NCBI GenBank assembly: GCA_910587095.1
Contig: CAJUMJ010000054.1
Coordinates: 1-64,000 of the forward strand
Direction: 5' to 3'
DNA: 64,000 nucleotides
DNA from: an uncultured Lachnospiraceae bacterium
Lineage (GTDB): Bacteria; Bacillota; Clostridia; Lachnospirales; Lachnospiraceae
Shown piece by piece: positions 1-8,886 of the stretch; position 1 is the stretch's first letter; each line of letters starts with the position of its first letter. The notes beneath the pieces are model-generated. The model saw only the letters and a list, made by a program, of their open reading frames with translations. It was not told the origin of the DNA and did not search any database. Both the position numbers and the translations under genes were made by a program.

Positions 1-28
1 ACACCAATCGCTTGCCTGCTTTCCCGAT

Positions 29-86
29 TGTACAGGTAAAAAATCCTCAGCGTAGCCCGCTACGCCTACGTTTTTTTACCTGTACA
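29..86. repeat. Long intergenic hairpin
   Basis: The arms at 29-43 (TGTACAGGTAAAAAA) and 72-86 are perfect reverse complements over 15 bp. A second small palindrome lies in the loop (GCGTAG and CTACGC at 50-65). The flanks add a weaker, imperfect extension of the inverted repeat. It could be a terminator of a gene to the left, since both strands end in a T-run, or a small repeat element. The rest of 1-308 is AT-rich and shows no gene; it presumably holds the ferredoxin promoter, which I could not place with confidence. Confidence 0.6.
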
Positions 87-308
87 CTCAGAAAAGCATT
101 CTGCGTGATTGATCCAGTTATTTGTCGAACGATGTACTAGATTTACGCCTTATATTATTGTACCCAGCACCGGTGGGAAAATCAAGAGATAACCTGCATA
201 AAAGCTATATTTTTCTACTTGTATATTGATTCCTTTTATATTAAAATAAAAACATGGCAACTTATTTATTGCTGTCAATCATTTTTATAACATAAGGAGG
301 ATATTGTC

Positions 309-479
309 ATGGCATTCGTAATCAGTGACGCTTGTGTAGCTTGTGGGGCTTGCGAGGCTCAGTGCCCGGTTGGAGCGATCAGCATGGGCGACGGTAAGTT
401 CGAGATTGATCCCGCTAAGTGCATCGACTGTGGTTCCTGCGCAGGCGCTTGCCCGACAGGCGCTATCTCTCAGGGTTAA
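309..479 (+). CDS. 2[4Fe-4S] ferredoxin
   Basis: A 56-residue cytoplasmic electron carrier of the clostridial ferredoxin type. Two cysteine motifs of form CxxCxxCxxxCP are visible, the first around residues 9-20 (CVACGACEAQCP) and the second around 38-49 (CIDCGSCAGACP), each followed by the usual small hydrophobic residues. That is the full set for two 4Fe-4S clusters, and the length matches clostridial ferredoxins. The ATG is preceded by TAAGGAGG at good spacing. It stands alone between an AT-rich leader and a terminator that it shares with the convergent MerR-type gene. Partner enzymes cannot be told from context. Confidence 0.95.
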   Translation: MAFVISDACVACGACEAQCPVGAISMGDGKFEIDPAKCIDCGSCAGACPTGAISQG

Positions 480-504
480 TTCCTGACACGGACAAAAGAC
501 TGAG

Positions 505-547
505 AGAGCCGAATCCCCTTACTTCTGGGGAAGCGGTTCTTTCTTTT
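505..547. terminator. Bidirectional terminator between ferredoxin and merR-type gene
   Basis: AGAGCCGAATCCCC pairs with GGGGAAGCGGTTCT with a few wobbles or mismatches across a short loop, followed by TTCTTTTT on the plus strand. The stop codon of the minus-strand gene at 519 falls inside the hairpin, so it likely ends both transcripts. Confidence 0.75.
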
Positions 548-1292
548 TGCCTCTGATAAATCTTTCTCTCGGCTGGTGTCTTTGACGGATCATTTCGTCG
601 ATCTTGCGGTAATGCTCCTCATCCATTTTCCGGCGCTCCTCGTCGCGTTCCTCCTGCTGTCGGAACTGGTAGTCCAGTTCTTTCAAAATGCTTTCCTTAA
701 TCTCCGTGCACATCTCCCTGTTTGCGGTCTTTACCGCATCCGTCACCATATGCTGCAAAAGGTACTGCAGGCGTTTTGCTTTCTGCTCCTTTTCGCTGTC
801 CGCCGGCTCTTCATATTCCTTCAGCTCGTTTTCCTCGGGCATTTCCAGAACCGTTTCTTTTCCCTTAGACATTGTGACCATATACTTTTTAGCTTTTTTC
901 ATGACCATATCCTCCACTTTTTCCTGTATTGCTTCCCTGCTTAAAGGCGGCTCGTTTTCTTCTGTCATTTGCGTGTGTTCCGTTTCCGGATCAGCAGCCT
1001 TTTGCGGCCCGCTCTCTTCGACGTTATCCGCGCTGTTCTTGCCTTTTTCCTCTCTCACCGGGAAACTGTGCCCGCCGTGTAATACCAGACGTATCGCCTT
1101 AAGCTGCAAACCCTGTTCTTTGAGCTGTTTAATGCGGCACAGCGTCTCGATATCTTTCCCTGTGTAGCAGCGGTGGCCCATCTCATTGCGGGTGATGGAA
1201 AGAGCAAGCTCGTCCTCCCAATAGCGGAGCACATGGGGTTCCACTGCGACTTTTTTCGAGGCCTCCGAGATGTAATAGATGGTATCTTCCAT
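519..1292 (-). CDS. MerR-family DNA-binding protein with coiled-coil C-terminus
   Basis: A 257-residue protein. Residues about 5-75 form a MerR-type winged helix (ISEASKKVAVEPHVLRYWE, then a GHRCYTGKDIETL wing). About 75-160 is low-complexity and rich in Glu, Lys and Pro. The end (about 165-257) is strongly charged and likely coiled coil (QQEERDEERRKMDEEH). No effector domain or metal-binding cysteine cluster is visible. The architecture resembles DUF3967/RacA-like MerR proteins rather than a metal sensor. The start has AGAAGGAGG upstream. It is the last gene of the minus-strand block after dnaB, separated from it by a terminator, so it probably has its own promoter. Confidence 0.8.
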   Translation of the reverse strand: MEDTIYYISEASKKVAVEPHVLRYWEDELALSITRNEMGHRCYTGKDIETLCRIKQLKEQGLQLKAIRLVLHGGHSFPVREEKGKNSADNVEESGPQKAADPETEHTQMTEENEPPLSREAIQEKVEDMVMKKAKKYMVTMSKGKETVLEMPEENELKEYEEPADSEKEQKAKRLQYLLQHMVTDAVKTANREMCTEIKESILKELDYQFRQQEERDEERRKMDEEHYRKIDEMIRQRHQPRERFIRGKKKEPLPQK

Positions 1293-1315
1293 GCAAAATT
1301 CCTCCTTCTGGTTTG

Positions 1316-1431
1316 AATGTACTCTCGGAATCTCTCTTGCACCGGCCTTTGTGGCAGATTTTCCGCCATATGCACATCTGACAAAAAATCATCTCACAAA
1401 ATCAGGCACAAAGAGACTCTGAGAGTACATT
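1316..1431. repeat. Inverted repeat flanking the region upstream of the MerR-type gene
   Basis: AATGTACTCTC at 1316-1326 is exactly matched by its reverse complement at 1421-1431. The similarity continues inward with mismatches (GAATCTCTCTT against AAAGAGACTC). The arms are about 95 bp apart and lie between the start of the minus-strand MerR-type gene and the dnaB terminator. It may be a pair of operator sites or a long-range hairpin. Confidence 0.5.
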
Positions 1432-1496
1432 TGACTCTGCCTGTCAACGGGTAAATTCCTGCCATTTCTTCTTTGGCATCCGTGTATATATGCAGA

Positions 1497-1527
1497 AAGA
1501 GACGCCCCCTTAAGGTCGTCTCTTTTG
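1497..1527. terminator. Terminator downstream of dnaB
   Basis: AAAGAGACG and CGTCTCTTT form a stem around a short GC-rich centre containing TTAA. It lies 60-90 bp past the dnaB stop on the minus strand and ends in a T-run in both directions. Confidence 0.7.
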
Positions 1528-1587
1528 TAGGTGTATTATATAAGCCGCGCAAGCGCAATTTAACCGACAAACAGCGCGCCGGCTGAG

Positions 1588-2922
1588 CTATTTGGCGAGG
1601 TTTGCGAATTTTGTAAAATCAGGCAGCCAGACAAGCTCTATGGTTCCGATAGGGCCGTTTCTCTGTTTTGCGATGATGATTTCTGCAATGCCTTTTTTCT
1701 CCGTGTCCTTGTTGTAATAATCGTCGCGGTAGATAAACATCACTACGTCCGCGTCCTGCTCGATGGCGCCGGATTCGCGCAGGTCCGAAAGCATGGGCCT
1801 GTGGTCGGGGCGCTGCTCAACGGCTCTCGAGAGCTGGGAGAGAGCAATTACGGGCACCCGCAGCTCTCTGGCCAACGCTTTTAATGACCGGGAAATATCG
1901 GAAATTTCCTGCTGTCTGGAATCCGTGGAGCGTCCGCTTCCTGACATTAACTGCAAATAATCTATGATGACCATTTCCAGATTGTGTTCCAGCTTGTACT
2001 TCCGGCATTTGGAGCGAAGCTCCGAAATACTGATACCCGGCGTATCGTCAATGATCAGATTCGACTTGCCGATCTGCGCCGCACTCTCGATCAGTTTTTC
2101 CCACTCGTCATCGGAGAGGCTGCCAGTCCTCAGATGTTGGGAATCTACCTTTGCTTCCATTGAAAAAAGGCGGTTGACGAGCTGCTCCTTGGACATCTCC
2201 AAACTGAATATGGCAACGGTTTTGTTTTGTTTAAAGGCCACATATTCGGCCACATTCAGAACAAAGGCAGTCTTGCCCATGGAGGGTCTTGCGGCCACGA
2301 GAATCAGATCCGAGGGCTGCATCCCGGAAGTTTTGTAATCCAGATCGAGAAAACCTGTCGCCACACCGGTGACATTTCCCTTATTATGGGAGGCTTTTTC
2401 GATGTTGTCCATGACATTCATCACGATTTGCCGGATCGGGACAAAATCGTCGGCTCCCCGCCGCTGAACCAGATCGAAGACGCGCTTCTCCGTCTCCTCC
2501 AGAATGGTTTCGAGGCTCTCCTTGCCGACATAACAGTCATTGGCGATCTCTTCATTCAGGCGGATCAGACGACGAAGCACCGCTTTATCCGCCACAATAC
2601 CCGCATAGTATTTCACATTCGCCGAGGTGGGTACAGCCGCCACCAAATCCCTGATAAATTCGGGGCTGCTGACCTCCGGCGGCACATCCTTCTCCCGGAG
2701 GCGATCCTGCAAGGTCACCAGATCCACAGGCTTACCCTCGTCGTTTAATTCCACCATCGCGTCAAACAAAACGCCGTACTGTTTATTGTAAAAATCTTCT
2801 CCCAGCACGATCTCCGAGGCGGCCACGATGGCCTCCCGGTCCATTATCATGGAGCCGACCACCGACTGTTCCGCCTCCATGCTGTGAGGCAGTATTCTTT
2901 TTAACAATGCTTCTTCTGCCAA
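1588..2922 (-). CDS. dnaB: Replicative DNA helicase DnaB
   Basis: Hexameric 5'-3' helicase of the replication fork, 444 residues from the chosen start. The N-terminal primase-interaction domain (about 10-110) is followed by a RecA-fold motor with Walker A ARPSMGKTA, Walker B IIDYLQLM, and the arginine-finger and DNA-binding region near DLRESGAIEQDAD. There is no intein. The chosen start is a TTG at 2920-2922 because GGAGG lies six bases before it; a TTG six codons further upstream would put the ribosome site inside the gene. It follows rplI and gdpP on the same strand, a conserved Clostridia order. Confidence 0.96.
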   Translation of the reverse strand: MAEEALLKRILPHSMEAEQSVVGSMIMDREAIVAASEIVLGEDFYNKQYGVLFDAMVELNDEGKPVDLVTLQDRLREKDVPPEVSSPEFIRDLVAAVPTSANVKYYAGIVADKAVLRRLIRLNEEIANDCYVGKESLETILEETEKRVFDLVQRRGADDFVPIRQIVMNVMDNIEKASHNKGNVTGVATGFLDLDYKTSGMQPSDLILVAARPSMGKTAFVLNVAEYVAFKQNKTVAIFSLEMSKEQLVNRLFSMEAKVDSQHLRTGSLSDDEWEKLIESAAQIGKSNLIIDDTPGISISELRSKCRKYKLEHNLEMVIIDYLQLMSGSGRSTDSRQQEISDISRSLKALARELRVPVIALSQLSRAVEQRPDHRPMLSDLRESGAIEQDADVVMFIYRDDYYNKDTEKKGIAEIIIAKQRNGPIGTIELVWLPDFTKFANLAK

Positions 2923-2969
2923 AATATTCCTCCGGCGCAAGACTTAGAATTATTGCCAGACGGCCCGTC

Positions 2970-3416
2970 TCACGCTTCTGTTACTTTAACCTTCAATGTC
3001 CCGGTTACCTTCGGATGGAGCTTGACGCCAACCTCAAATACACCAAGCGACTTGATGGGTTCGGGAAGCTGTATTTTTTTCTTATCGATTTCCAGCCCGC
3101 ACTGTTCCTTCGCTGCCTGGGCGATTTCCTTCGAGGAAACGGAGCCGAAGGTTTTGCCGCCCTCGCCGGCCTTTATGGTGAGGGAAACCTCCTTTGTCGC
3201 TAACACCCCGGCAAGCTCCTTTGCCGCTTCAAGCTGCTCCTTTGCCACCTTTTCCGCATTGGCTTTCTGAAGCTTTAAATCGTTTTTATTTTTGGAATTG
3301 GCTTCTACGCCCAGCTTTTTAGGCAGCACAAAATTTCTTGCGTATCCGTCGCTGACATCAACGATATCGCCCTTTTTTCCGAGCGTTTTTACATCTTCGA
3401 GTAAAATGATTTTCAT
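2970..3416 (-). CDS. rplI: 50S ribosomal protein L9
   Basis: Large-subunit ribosomal protein of 148 residues. The N-terminal rRNA-binding domain begins MKIILLEDVKTLGKKGD with the family pattern GYARNFVLPKK at about 25-35. A long helix follows, then the C-terminal domain ending in KVTEA. Full length. It lies between gdpP (35 bp upstream) and dnaB (about 47 bp downstream), so the three are probably co-transcribed. The start is fixed by AGGAGG about nine bases before the ATG. Confidence 0.97.
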   Translation of the reverse strand: MKIILLEDVKTLGKKGDIVDVSDGYARNFVLPKKLGVEANSKNKNDLKLQKANAEKVAKEQLEAAKELAGVLATKEVSLTIKAGEGGKTFGSVSSKEIAQAAKEQCGLEIDKKKIQLPEPIKSLGVFEVGVKLHPKVTGTLKVKVTEA

Positions 3417-3451
3417 AATTGTTTTCCTCCTGTGTCTTTAACGATATGCGA

Positions 3452-5512
3452 TTAATCCGCATCCAGCTCGCCTTCTTCGATCATGCTGTCGAGAGTTCGC
3501 TTGATGATTATGATGCCGTCCTCGATGGTGCTGTTTTCAAGCTGTGCTCCCGCTATATTCAGATGGCCGCCGCCGCCCATTCGCTCCATAATTACCTGTA
3601 CGTTTACCTCATCGATAGAACGGGCGCTGACATAGATAATTCCGTTGTATCTGGTGAGAATGAAGCTGGCCCGGATCCCCTTGATGTTGAGCAGTTCGTT
3701 GGCGGCCTGCGCGCCTACAACGGTGGGACTTGCCACATCCTCGCCCTTGCATACTGAAATGGCAAAGTAGTGTCTGAAAATTTCCGCCTGGCTGACCGCG
3801 TCAGCCTTGGCTTTGTACTCCGCGGCGTCATCTCTGAAGAGCTTTCTGACACGGGTCACGTCCGCGCCGTTTCTACGAAGGAATGCGGCGGCTTCAAAAG
3901 TCCGCACACCGGTCTTTGTCATAAAATTGTTTGTATCTATCATAATGCCTGAGTACATGCAATCCGCTTCCTCGGAGCGCAGCTTCAGATCATCAGTGAT
4001 ATACTGTAAAATTTCCGATACCATTTCGCAGGCCGAAGAAGCATATGCCTCCACATAAGAAAGCGTTGCGTTCTCGATAATCTCCGTCCCCTGCCTGTGA
4101 TGATCCAGAACAACAATGGATTTGCAGCGTTTGAGAAGTTCCGGGCATTCTGTGATACTGGGCTTGTTAACGTCCACCACCACGAGAACAGCGTTGCTGC
4201 CAACCCGTTCGAGAGCTTCCTGCCTGCTTATAATCATATCTTCCGCGTAATCGTCGCTGTCCCGGAACATCTCTACCATGGGCTGCATACTGGAAGTTAT
4301 GTCATTTAAGACGATATGCGCTTTCTTGTCCAAAGTCTGCGCGACCCGGTAAATGCCTACGGATGCGCCGAAACTGTCCACGTCTCCCATGCGGTGCCCC
4401 ATGACATAGACCTCGTCTTTCACGGAAATAATTTCCCGCAAGGCGTGAGCCTTCACGCGGGCCTTTACACGGGTACTCTTTTCTATCTGCTGGCTCTTGC
4501 CGCCGTAATAGCTTACATTTTCCGGCACTTTGACTACGGCCTGATCGCCGCCGCGGCCCAGAGCGATGTCGATGGCGTTTCTTGCAAATTCATAATTCTG
4601 CGCGTAGGAGAGGCCGCTAAGTCCCATGCCGATACTGATGGTAACCGCCATTTCATTGCCGATGTTGACGGTCTTTACATCCTCAAGAATATCAAACCGG
4701 CTCTCCTGCATATGGGTGGCGGCTTCCTTTCGCAGGATGACAAGATACTTGTCCTTCTCCAGTTTTTTGCAGATGCCGTCCAAAGCGGCGATATACCGGT
4801 TCACCTTACGGTCTATCAGGGCGATCAACAGGGAACGCCGCACTTCCTCCACGCTCTCAAGCGCTTCCTCGTAATTGTCCAGATAAATCAAAGCGACCGC
4901 GAGAGACTGGTCGTCCACTTCCTTTAAGGCAATTTGCAGGGCCGTCTCGTCGAAGAGATACAGAGCGACCAGATATCCCTCGTAGCCCTTTGCTTCGATA
5001 ATATCACTGTTTTCCGCCATTTCCTTTAAGGAAATCTTTTTCAGCTTGGCAACATAGTTTCCGTTTTCAAAATCGATTCGAAGCTCCACCGTGTCCTCTC
5101 CGTCCGCTCCGGGAAGCTTGTCGCCTGTAATAGAGGGAAACAAAGTGGTAACGGATTTGCGATACCCCTTTTCCTGATGTGTGAGATGCTCAAAGGCAAT
5201 ATTTGTCCAAATAATCTTGCCGGAGTCGTCCAAAAGCGCGTGCGGAAGTTCCAGATCACGCAAAAGCCGCCGCTGGATCTGCCCGTACTGGGTTGCAAAG
5301 CTGATCAGCTCGTTCATGATGACCGGTTTGTTATACAACATCATGGACAGTGCAATCGCAAAATAGAAAATCAAAAAGGCGGTCAATACCAGTCCGGCCC
5401 GATAATCCAGTATATAGACCAGAATATCCACCACCGCCAACAAGAATCCTAGATATAAGGAGGATTGTAGATACGCTTTCATCCTCCCTTTTAACTTTAC
5501 TGTATTTTTCAT
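3452..5512 (-). CDS. gdpP: Cyclic-di-AMP phosphodiesterase GdpP
   Basis: Membrane enzyme that hydrolyses c-di-AMP, 686 residues. Two membrane helices occupy about 14-58, followed by a PAS-like region (about 75-170), a degenerate GGDEF domain (about 175-305, no intact GGDEF motif) and a DHH-DHHA1 domain. Catalytic motifs include GHRMGDVDS, VVDVNKPS, the DHH triad in VLDHHRQG, DTNNFMTKTG and the terminal GGGGH. All are intact, so the enzyme should be active. It heads the gdpP-rplI-dnaB block. Loss of GdpP raises c-di-AMP in other Firmicutes, affecting potassium and cell-wall homeostasis (family knowledge). Confidence 0.96.
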   Translation of the reverse strand: MKNTVKLKGRMKAYLQSSLYLGFLLAVVDILVYILDYRAGLVLTAFLIFYFAIALSMMLYNKPVIMNELISFATQYGQIQRRLLRDLELPHALLDDSGKIIWTNIAFEHLTHQEKGYRKSVTTLFPSITGDKLPGADGEDTVELRIDFENGNYVAKLKKISLKEMAENSDIIEAKGYEGYLVALYLFDETALQIALKEVDDQSLAVALIYLDNYEEALESVEEVRRSLLIALIDRKVNRYIAALDGICKKLEKDKYLVILRKEAATHMQESRFDILEDVKTVNIGNEMAVTISIGMGLSGLSYAQNYEFARNAIDIALGRGGDQAVVKVPENVSYYGGKSQQIEKSTRVKARVKAHALREIISVKDEVYVMGHRMGDVDSFGASVGIYRVAQTLDKKAHIVLNDITSSMQPMVEMFRDSDDYAEDMIISRQEALERVGSNAVLVVVDVNKPSITECPELLKRCKSIVVLDHHRQGTEIIENATLSYVEAYASSACEMVSEILQYITDDLKLRSEEADCMYSGIMIDTNNFMTKTGVRTFEAAAFLRRNGADVTRVRKLFRDDAAEYKAKADAVSQAEIFRHYFAISVCKGEDVASPTVVGAQAANELLNIKGIRASFILTRYNGIIYVSARSIDEVNVQVIMERMGGGGHLNIAGAQLENSTIEDGIIIIKRTLDSMIEEGELDAD

Positions 5513-5673
5513 CTTATCCTCTATGTCGATGCAATTTACTGCGATCTTACCTCCGTTTGGAAGCGTTTATAGTAAAAATCATACCGTAACAAGTATAACA
5601 TTATTTGGCAAATGCCGCCACACCAATATATAGAGCTTTTTCGCGATAAACTGACAGAATATAGTAGTAAAAG

Positions 5674-5706
5674 AAAAACCGGACGCATGAACGCCCGGTT
5701 TTTGTA
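5674..5706. terminator. Terminator between rpsR and gdpP
   Basis: AAAAACCGG and CCGGTTTTT flank a short inner arm (ACGCATGAACGC). It lies 23 bp downstream of the rpsR stop on the minus strand and has T-runs in both orientations. It separates the rpsF-ssb-rpsR operon from gdpP. Confidence 0.85.
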
Positions 5707-5726
5707 TTTCCTGAATCTTTGCCGCT

Positions 5727-5987
5727 TTAGTCCTGCACGTAAGGCATCAAAGCAAGATGTCTCGCACGCTTGATTGCAACGGTGAGAGCTCTCTGGTGTT
5801 TTGCGCAGTTTCCGGTAATTCTTCTGGGAAGAATTTTCCCTCTTTCGGAAATATATCTGCGAAGCTTGTTACTGTCTTTGTAATCGATCACATTATCTTT
5901 ACCGCAGAACACGCAGACTTTCTTTCTTCTGCGCATACCTCCCTTTTTCTTGGGGAAGTCCGGCCTGTCTGATTTATTAAATGCCAT
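5727..5987 (-). CDS. rpsR: 30S ribosomal protein S18
   Basis: Small-subunit ribosomal protein, 86 residues from the chosen ATG (MAFNKSDRPD). It has the family core with a CxxC-like pair (VCVFCGKDN), YKDSNKLRRYIS, the GKILPRRITGNCAKHQR signature and a basic tail. An in-frame TTG five codons upstream is rejected because it would absorb the GGAGG ribosome site, which sits correctly before the chosen ATG. It is the last gene of rpsF-ssb-rpsR. The CxxC pair indicates a zinc-type S18. Confidence 0.96.
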   Translation of the reverse strand: MAFNKSDRPDFPKKKGGMRRRKKVCVFCGKDNVIDYKDSNKLRRYISERGKILPRRITGNCAKHQRALTVAIKRARHLALMPYVQD

Positions 5988-6047
5988 AGTAGTAACCTCC
6001 AATCCCGCGCCTCTGGCGCCTTCTTAGCTATAGAAAATTGCATAGCG

Positions 6048-6494
6048 TTAATTAAACGGCAGTTCCTCGTCGATTCCGTCGGGAATATTCATAAAACCGT
6101 CCCCTGCGGACATCGGTGCGGAGCCGGTCGGATTTGCAGGCGCATACCCGACGTTTCCGGCCGCGGCGGCATTCTTGCTCTCCGCGAACTCGTGGTCTTC
6201 CACAACTACATCCGTGGTGTAAACCTTGACGCCGTCCTTATTCGTGTAGCTTCCTGTCTGAATACGTCCTGTAACCGCGATTTTCGTACCCTTGTGGAGA
6301 TATTTCTCGGCAAACTCGCCCGCTCTCCCAAAGGCCACGCAATTGATAAAATCTGCCGTCTGGTCATCGTTATTGCGACTGAATCTGCGGTCAACCGCCA
6401 GCGTATATCTGGCAACCGCTGTCGCGCTTTCACCCTGGGAATATCTCACCTCGGGATCCCTTGTCAAACGTCCCATCAATATAACTTTATTCAT
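6048..6494 (-). CDS. ssb: Single-stranded DNA-binding protein
   Basis: 148-residue SSB. The OB-fold spans about 1-110 (MNKVILMGRLTRDPEVRYSQ; FINCVAFGRAGEFAEKYLHK; GRIQTGSYTNKDG). A Gly/Ala/Pro-rich linker follows, ending in the acidic partner-binding tail EELPFN. It lies between rpsF and rpsR as in most Firmicutes, where the three are co-transcribed and coupled to the DNA damage response in some species. An AGAGG site precedes the ATG. Confidence 0.97.
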   Translation of the reverse strand: MNKVILMGRLTRDPEVRYSQGESATAVARYTLAVDRRFSRNNDDQTADFINCVAFGRAGEFAEKYLHKGTKIAVTGRIQTGSYTNKDGVKVYTTDVVVEDHEFAESKNAAAAGNVGYAPANPTGSAPMSAGDGFMNIPDGIDEELPFN

Positions 6495-6509
6495 ATAGAA
6501 TACCTCTTT

Positions 6510-6800
6510 CTATTTCTCGTCCTGTCTGACGCAAAGGTATCTGATGACGTTATCCATGATGCGGATGCGGCTCTCAATCTCGCCGGGAGCCGTGCTCTCA
6601 GCTTCGAACCGGATAAAGTAATAAAAAGCCTCTTTCATCTTCTGTACTTCATACGCGAGCCTTTTCTTACCCCAGTCGTCAACTTCTGTGATTTTACCGC
6701 CGAACCTCTCCACCAGGGCTTTCACTTTCTCCAGTGTAGCGGCGCGCTCGTCATCTTCAATCTTAGCAGTGACAACAACGGCTAACTCATACTTGTTCAT
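6510..6800 (-). CDS. rpsF: 30S ribosomal protein S6
   Basis: Small-subunit protein, 96 residues from MNKYELAVV, which is the standard S6 start. The N-terminal extension seen when reading further upstream is rejected because AAAGGAGG sits just before this ATG. S6 pattern residues are present (VDDWGKKRLAYEVQK; FYYFIRFEA). S6 binds S18 in the 30S platform, in keeping with their co-transcription. First gene of the operon; a sigma-A promoter lies about 95 bp upstream. Confidence 0.96.
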   Translation of the reverse strand: MNKYELAVVVTAKIEDDERAATLEKVKALVERFGGKITEVDDWGKKRLAYEVQKMKEAFYYFIRFEAESTAPGEIESRIRIMDNVIRYLCVRQDEK

Positions 6801-6891
6801 GCTTTCTACCTCCTTTTGGTCTCTGGCCCCCATTATTATATAGGAGCAAGGATGTATGGCTTGTCGCCAAATTAATATATCACGGGTATCT

Positions 6892-6920
6892 ATAATAACA
6901 TAGTATCGCTAAATGTGCAA
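6892..6920 (-). promoter_or_regulatory. Sigma-A promoter of rpsF-ssb-rpsR
   Basis: Read on the minus strand: TTGCAC, a 17-bp spacer and TATTAT. The start point would be near 6885, giving a leader of about 85 nt before rpsF. The rest of 6921-7156, upstream of the divergent chemoreceptor gene, shows no second clear promoter or gene. Confidence 0.65.
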
Positions 6921-7156
6921 GGAAGAATTTCACTTTTATTCCGCATCCGACTTGATTTGATCCTGTTCAGAAAGCCCCGGCAATTCTTTGATCATATCCA
7001 ATGGAATGTGCCTTTGTTTGTGTATATGTGATAAAAAAATAGGGACAAGGTCTATCTTTGTGTGGCAGGATGTGGTAAACTTAAAACGGTGTCAAAATGT
7101 GATTCGGCAAGTTGACGGCTGCCAGGGGCAGCAGAATAGAAGGGGGAGTTTTCCGG

Positions 7157-8875
7157 ATGAGGAAGATCGGTTTTAAATTTGCATCGGCGATTATCGTGCT
7201 CGCTCTGATTGCGATTATTTCTTTGGGGCTTCTGGCTAACAGCCTGACGGCGATCACCCAGAGCAGCCAGAACATCATGAATAATGAAGTGGAGAAAATC
7301 AATCTGATTCACAGCATTTATGAAGACTATCTGGACATGTATATGAATGTGTACGCTCATGTGAATGCCAAGCTGGTTCGGACGATGGATAAGCGGGCGG
7401 AGGATATCGCGAAGCGCAGGGCACAGATGTGGGAGTCCATGGAAGCCTACAAGGCGAAGATCACCTCGGAGGAGGCGCGGGGCGTTTACGACTCGCTGGA
7501 GGAGCGGCTTGTCAACTTCGACGGTTACGTGGATACCATTGTGCAGTTTAGCAGGGCGGATGACAAGGAACGCGCCAACAATCTCATTGCCAACAATCTC
7601 GGTATGCTGAACAACACCATCGACAACAGCATGAACGATCTGCTGGAGCTTTCGGATGCGGAGCTTGACGCCGGCAAGTCATATTTGCAGGGGGAGGCGG
7701 AGAGCTCATATACCCTTATTGTGGGAGTTATCATTCTGTTGATCGGCACGGCGGTTTTGGTGATGATTATTGCAAAGCGAATTATTATAAGACCGATTCA
7801 GAAGATTGCCCAGGTGATCGACGGCATGATTGAAAATATACATAATAACAAAGGTAATCTGGAGGAGCGAGTGCCTGTACAGACGAAGGACGAGATCGCC
7901 AGACTTGCAAGGGGTGTCAACGAGTTTCTCGGCATTTTGCAGGACGTGATAGGCGGGGTGATTTCCTGCGGCGACGAGATTAACAGGCAGCAGGAGAGCG
8001 TCAACGAAGCGGTTGAGGTGACCAATCAGAACGCCAACGAAACTTCGGCGACGATGGAGGAGCTGGCGGCCAGCATGGAGGAGGTTTCCGCCACGGTTGA
8101 TTATGTGAATGAAAACACCAAGGAGGCGGAGGCTTCGGTCGGCGAGATGGTGGATAAGGCCGTCAACGGCACGAAGTTTGCGGAGGAGATCAGAAGCCGT
8201 GCGCAGGAGCTGCAAAAGCTAGCGCAGGACAGCCGCAACACGGCGGACAGAATGATTAAGGAGTTTGACGTGTCACTTAACGCTTCCATTGAGGACAGCC
8301 GTCAGATTGAAAAGATCGGCAATCTGACGAGCGATATTTTGAGCATCGCGTCCAAGACAAACCTTCTTGCTTTGAACGCTTCCATTGAAGCGGCGAGAGC
8401 GGGTGAGGCCGGCAAGGGCTTTGCGGTGGTGGCGGAAGAGATCCGGGTATTGGCTGACAATTCAAAGCAGACCGCAGGAAATATCCAGCAAATTTCGGAA
8501 GGCGTGGTTGCGGCGGTGGTGACGCTGGCTGACAATGCCAGAAGTCTTGTTGATTTTATCAATGAACGGGTTATGCCGGACTATGAGATTTTGGAGAGGA
8601 CGGGCGAACAATACCTGAATGATTCCATCACGATCGACCGGCTGATGACGGAGATGCGGGATTCCATGGAAGGGATCGGAAGCATGATGCGCTCGGTAGC
8701 GGAATCCAACGATAATATTACGAACAATATAAAGGAGAGCGCCCAAGGTGTGGGCGGTGTTGTAAATAACACGGCGGCGCTTGCGGACAATATGAAAGGT
8801 ATTATCAAGGCGCTTGATCAGGTTTCCGATGTAGTGAGCCATCTGTCAGAGCAGACGGCATGTTTCCAGGGATAG
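7157..8875 (+). CDS. Methyl-accepting chemotaxis protein (first of pair)
   Basis: Membrane chemoreceptor of 572 residues. Helix 1 is about 8-30 and helix 2 about 183-205, framing a helical extracellular sensor of about 150 residues. HAMP is about 206-260, then a long coiled-coil signalling domain. The kinase-contact hairpin tip is intact (TNLLALNASIEAARAGEAG near 402-420, then EEIRVLADNSKQTA). The chosen ATG has AGGGGGAG just upstream; an in-frame start 15 codons earlier has none. A small two-helix gene and a second chemoreceptor follow closely, suggesting one transcript. The ligand is unknown. No CheA or CheW gene is in the window. Confidence 0.92.
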   Translation: MRKIGFKFASAIIVLALIAIISLGLLANSLTAITQSSQNIMNNEVEKINLIHSIYEDYLDMYMNVYAHVNAKLVRTMDKRAEDIAKRRAQMWESMEAYKAKITSEEARGVYDSLEERLVNFDGYVDTIVQFSRADDKERANNLIANNLGMLNNTIDNSMNDLLELSDAELDAGKSYLQGEAESSYTLIVGVIILLIGTAVLVMIIAKRIIIRPIQKIAQVIDGMIENIHNNKGNLEERVPVQTKDEIARLARGVNEFLGILQDVIGGVISCGDEINRQQESVNEAVEVTNQNANETSATMEELAASMEEVSATVDYVNENTKEAEASVGEMVDKAVNGTKFAEEIRSRAQELQKLAQDSRNTADRMIKEFDVSLNASIEDSRQIEKIGNLTSDILSIASKTNLLALNASIEAARAGEAGKGFAVVAEEIRVLADNSKQTAGNIQQISEGVVAAVVTLADNARSLVDFINERVMPDYEILERTGEQYLNDSITIDRLMTEMRDSMEGIGSMMRSVAESNDNITNNIKESAQGVGGVVNNTAALADNMKGIIKALDQVSDVVSHLSEQTACFQG

Positions 8876-8886
8876 GAGGTACGGGT

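Noticed and set aside
576..1167. Long plus-strand frames opposite the MerR-type gene
   Set aside because: Antisense shadows of a gene with clear homology and start signals.
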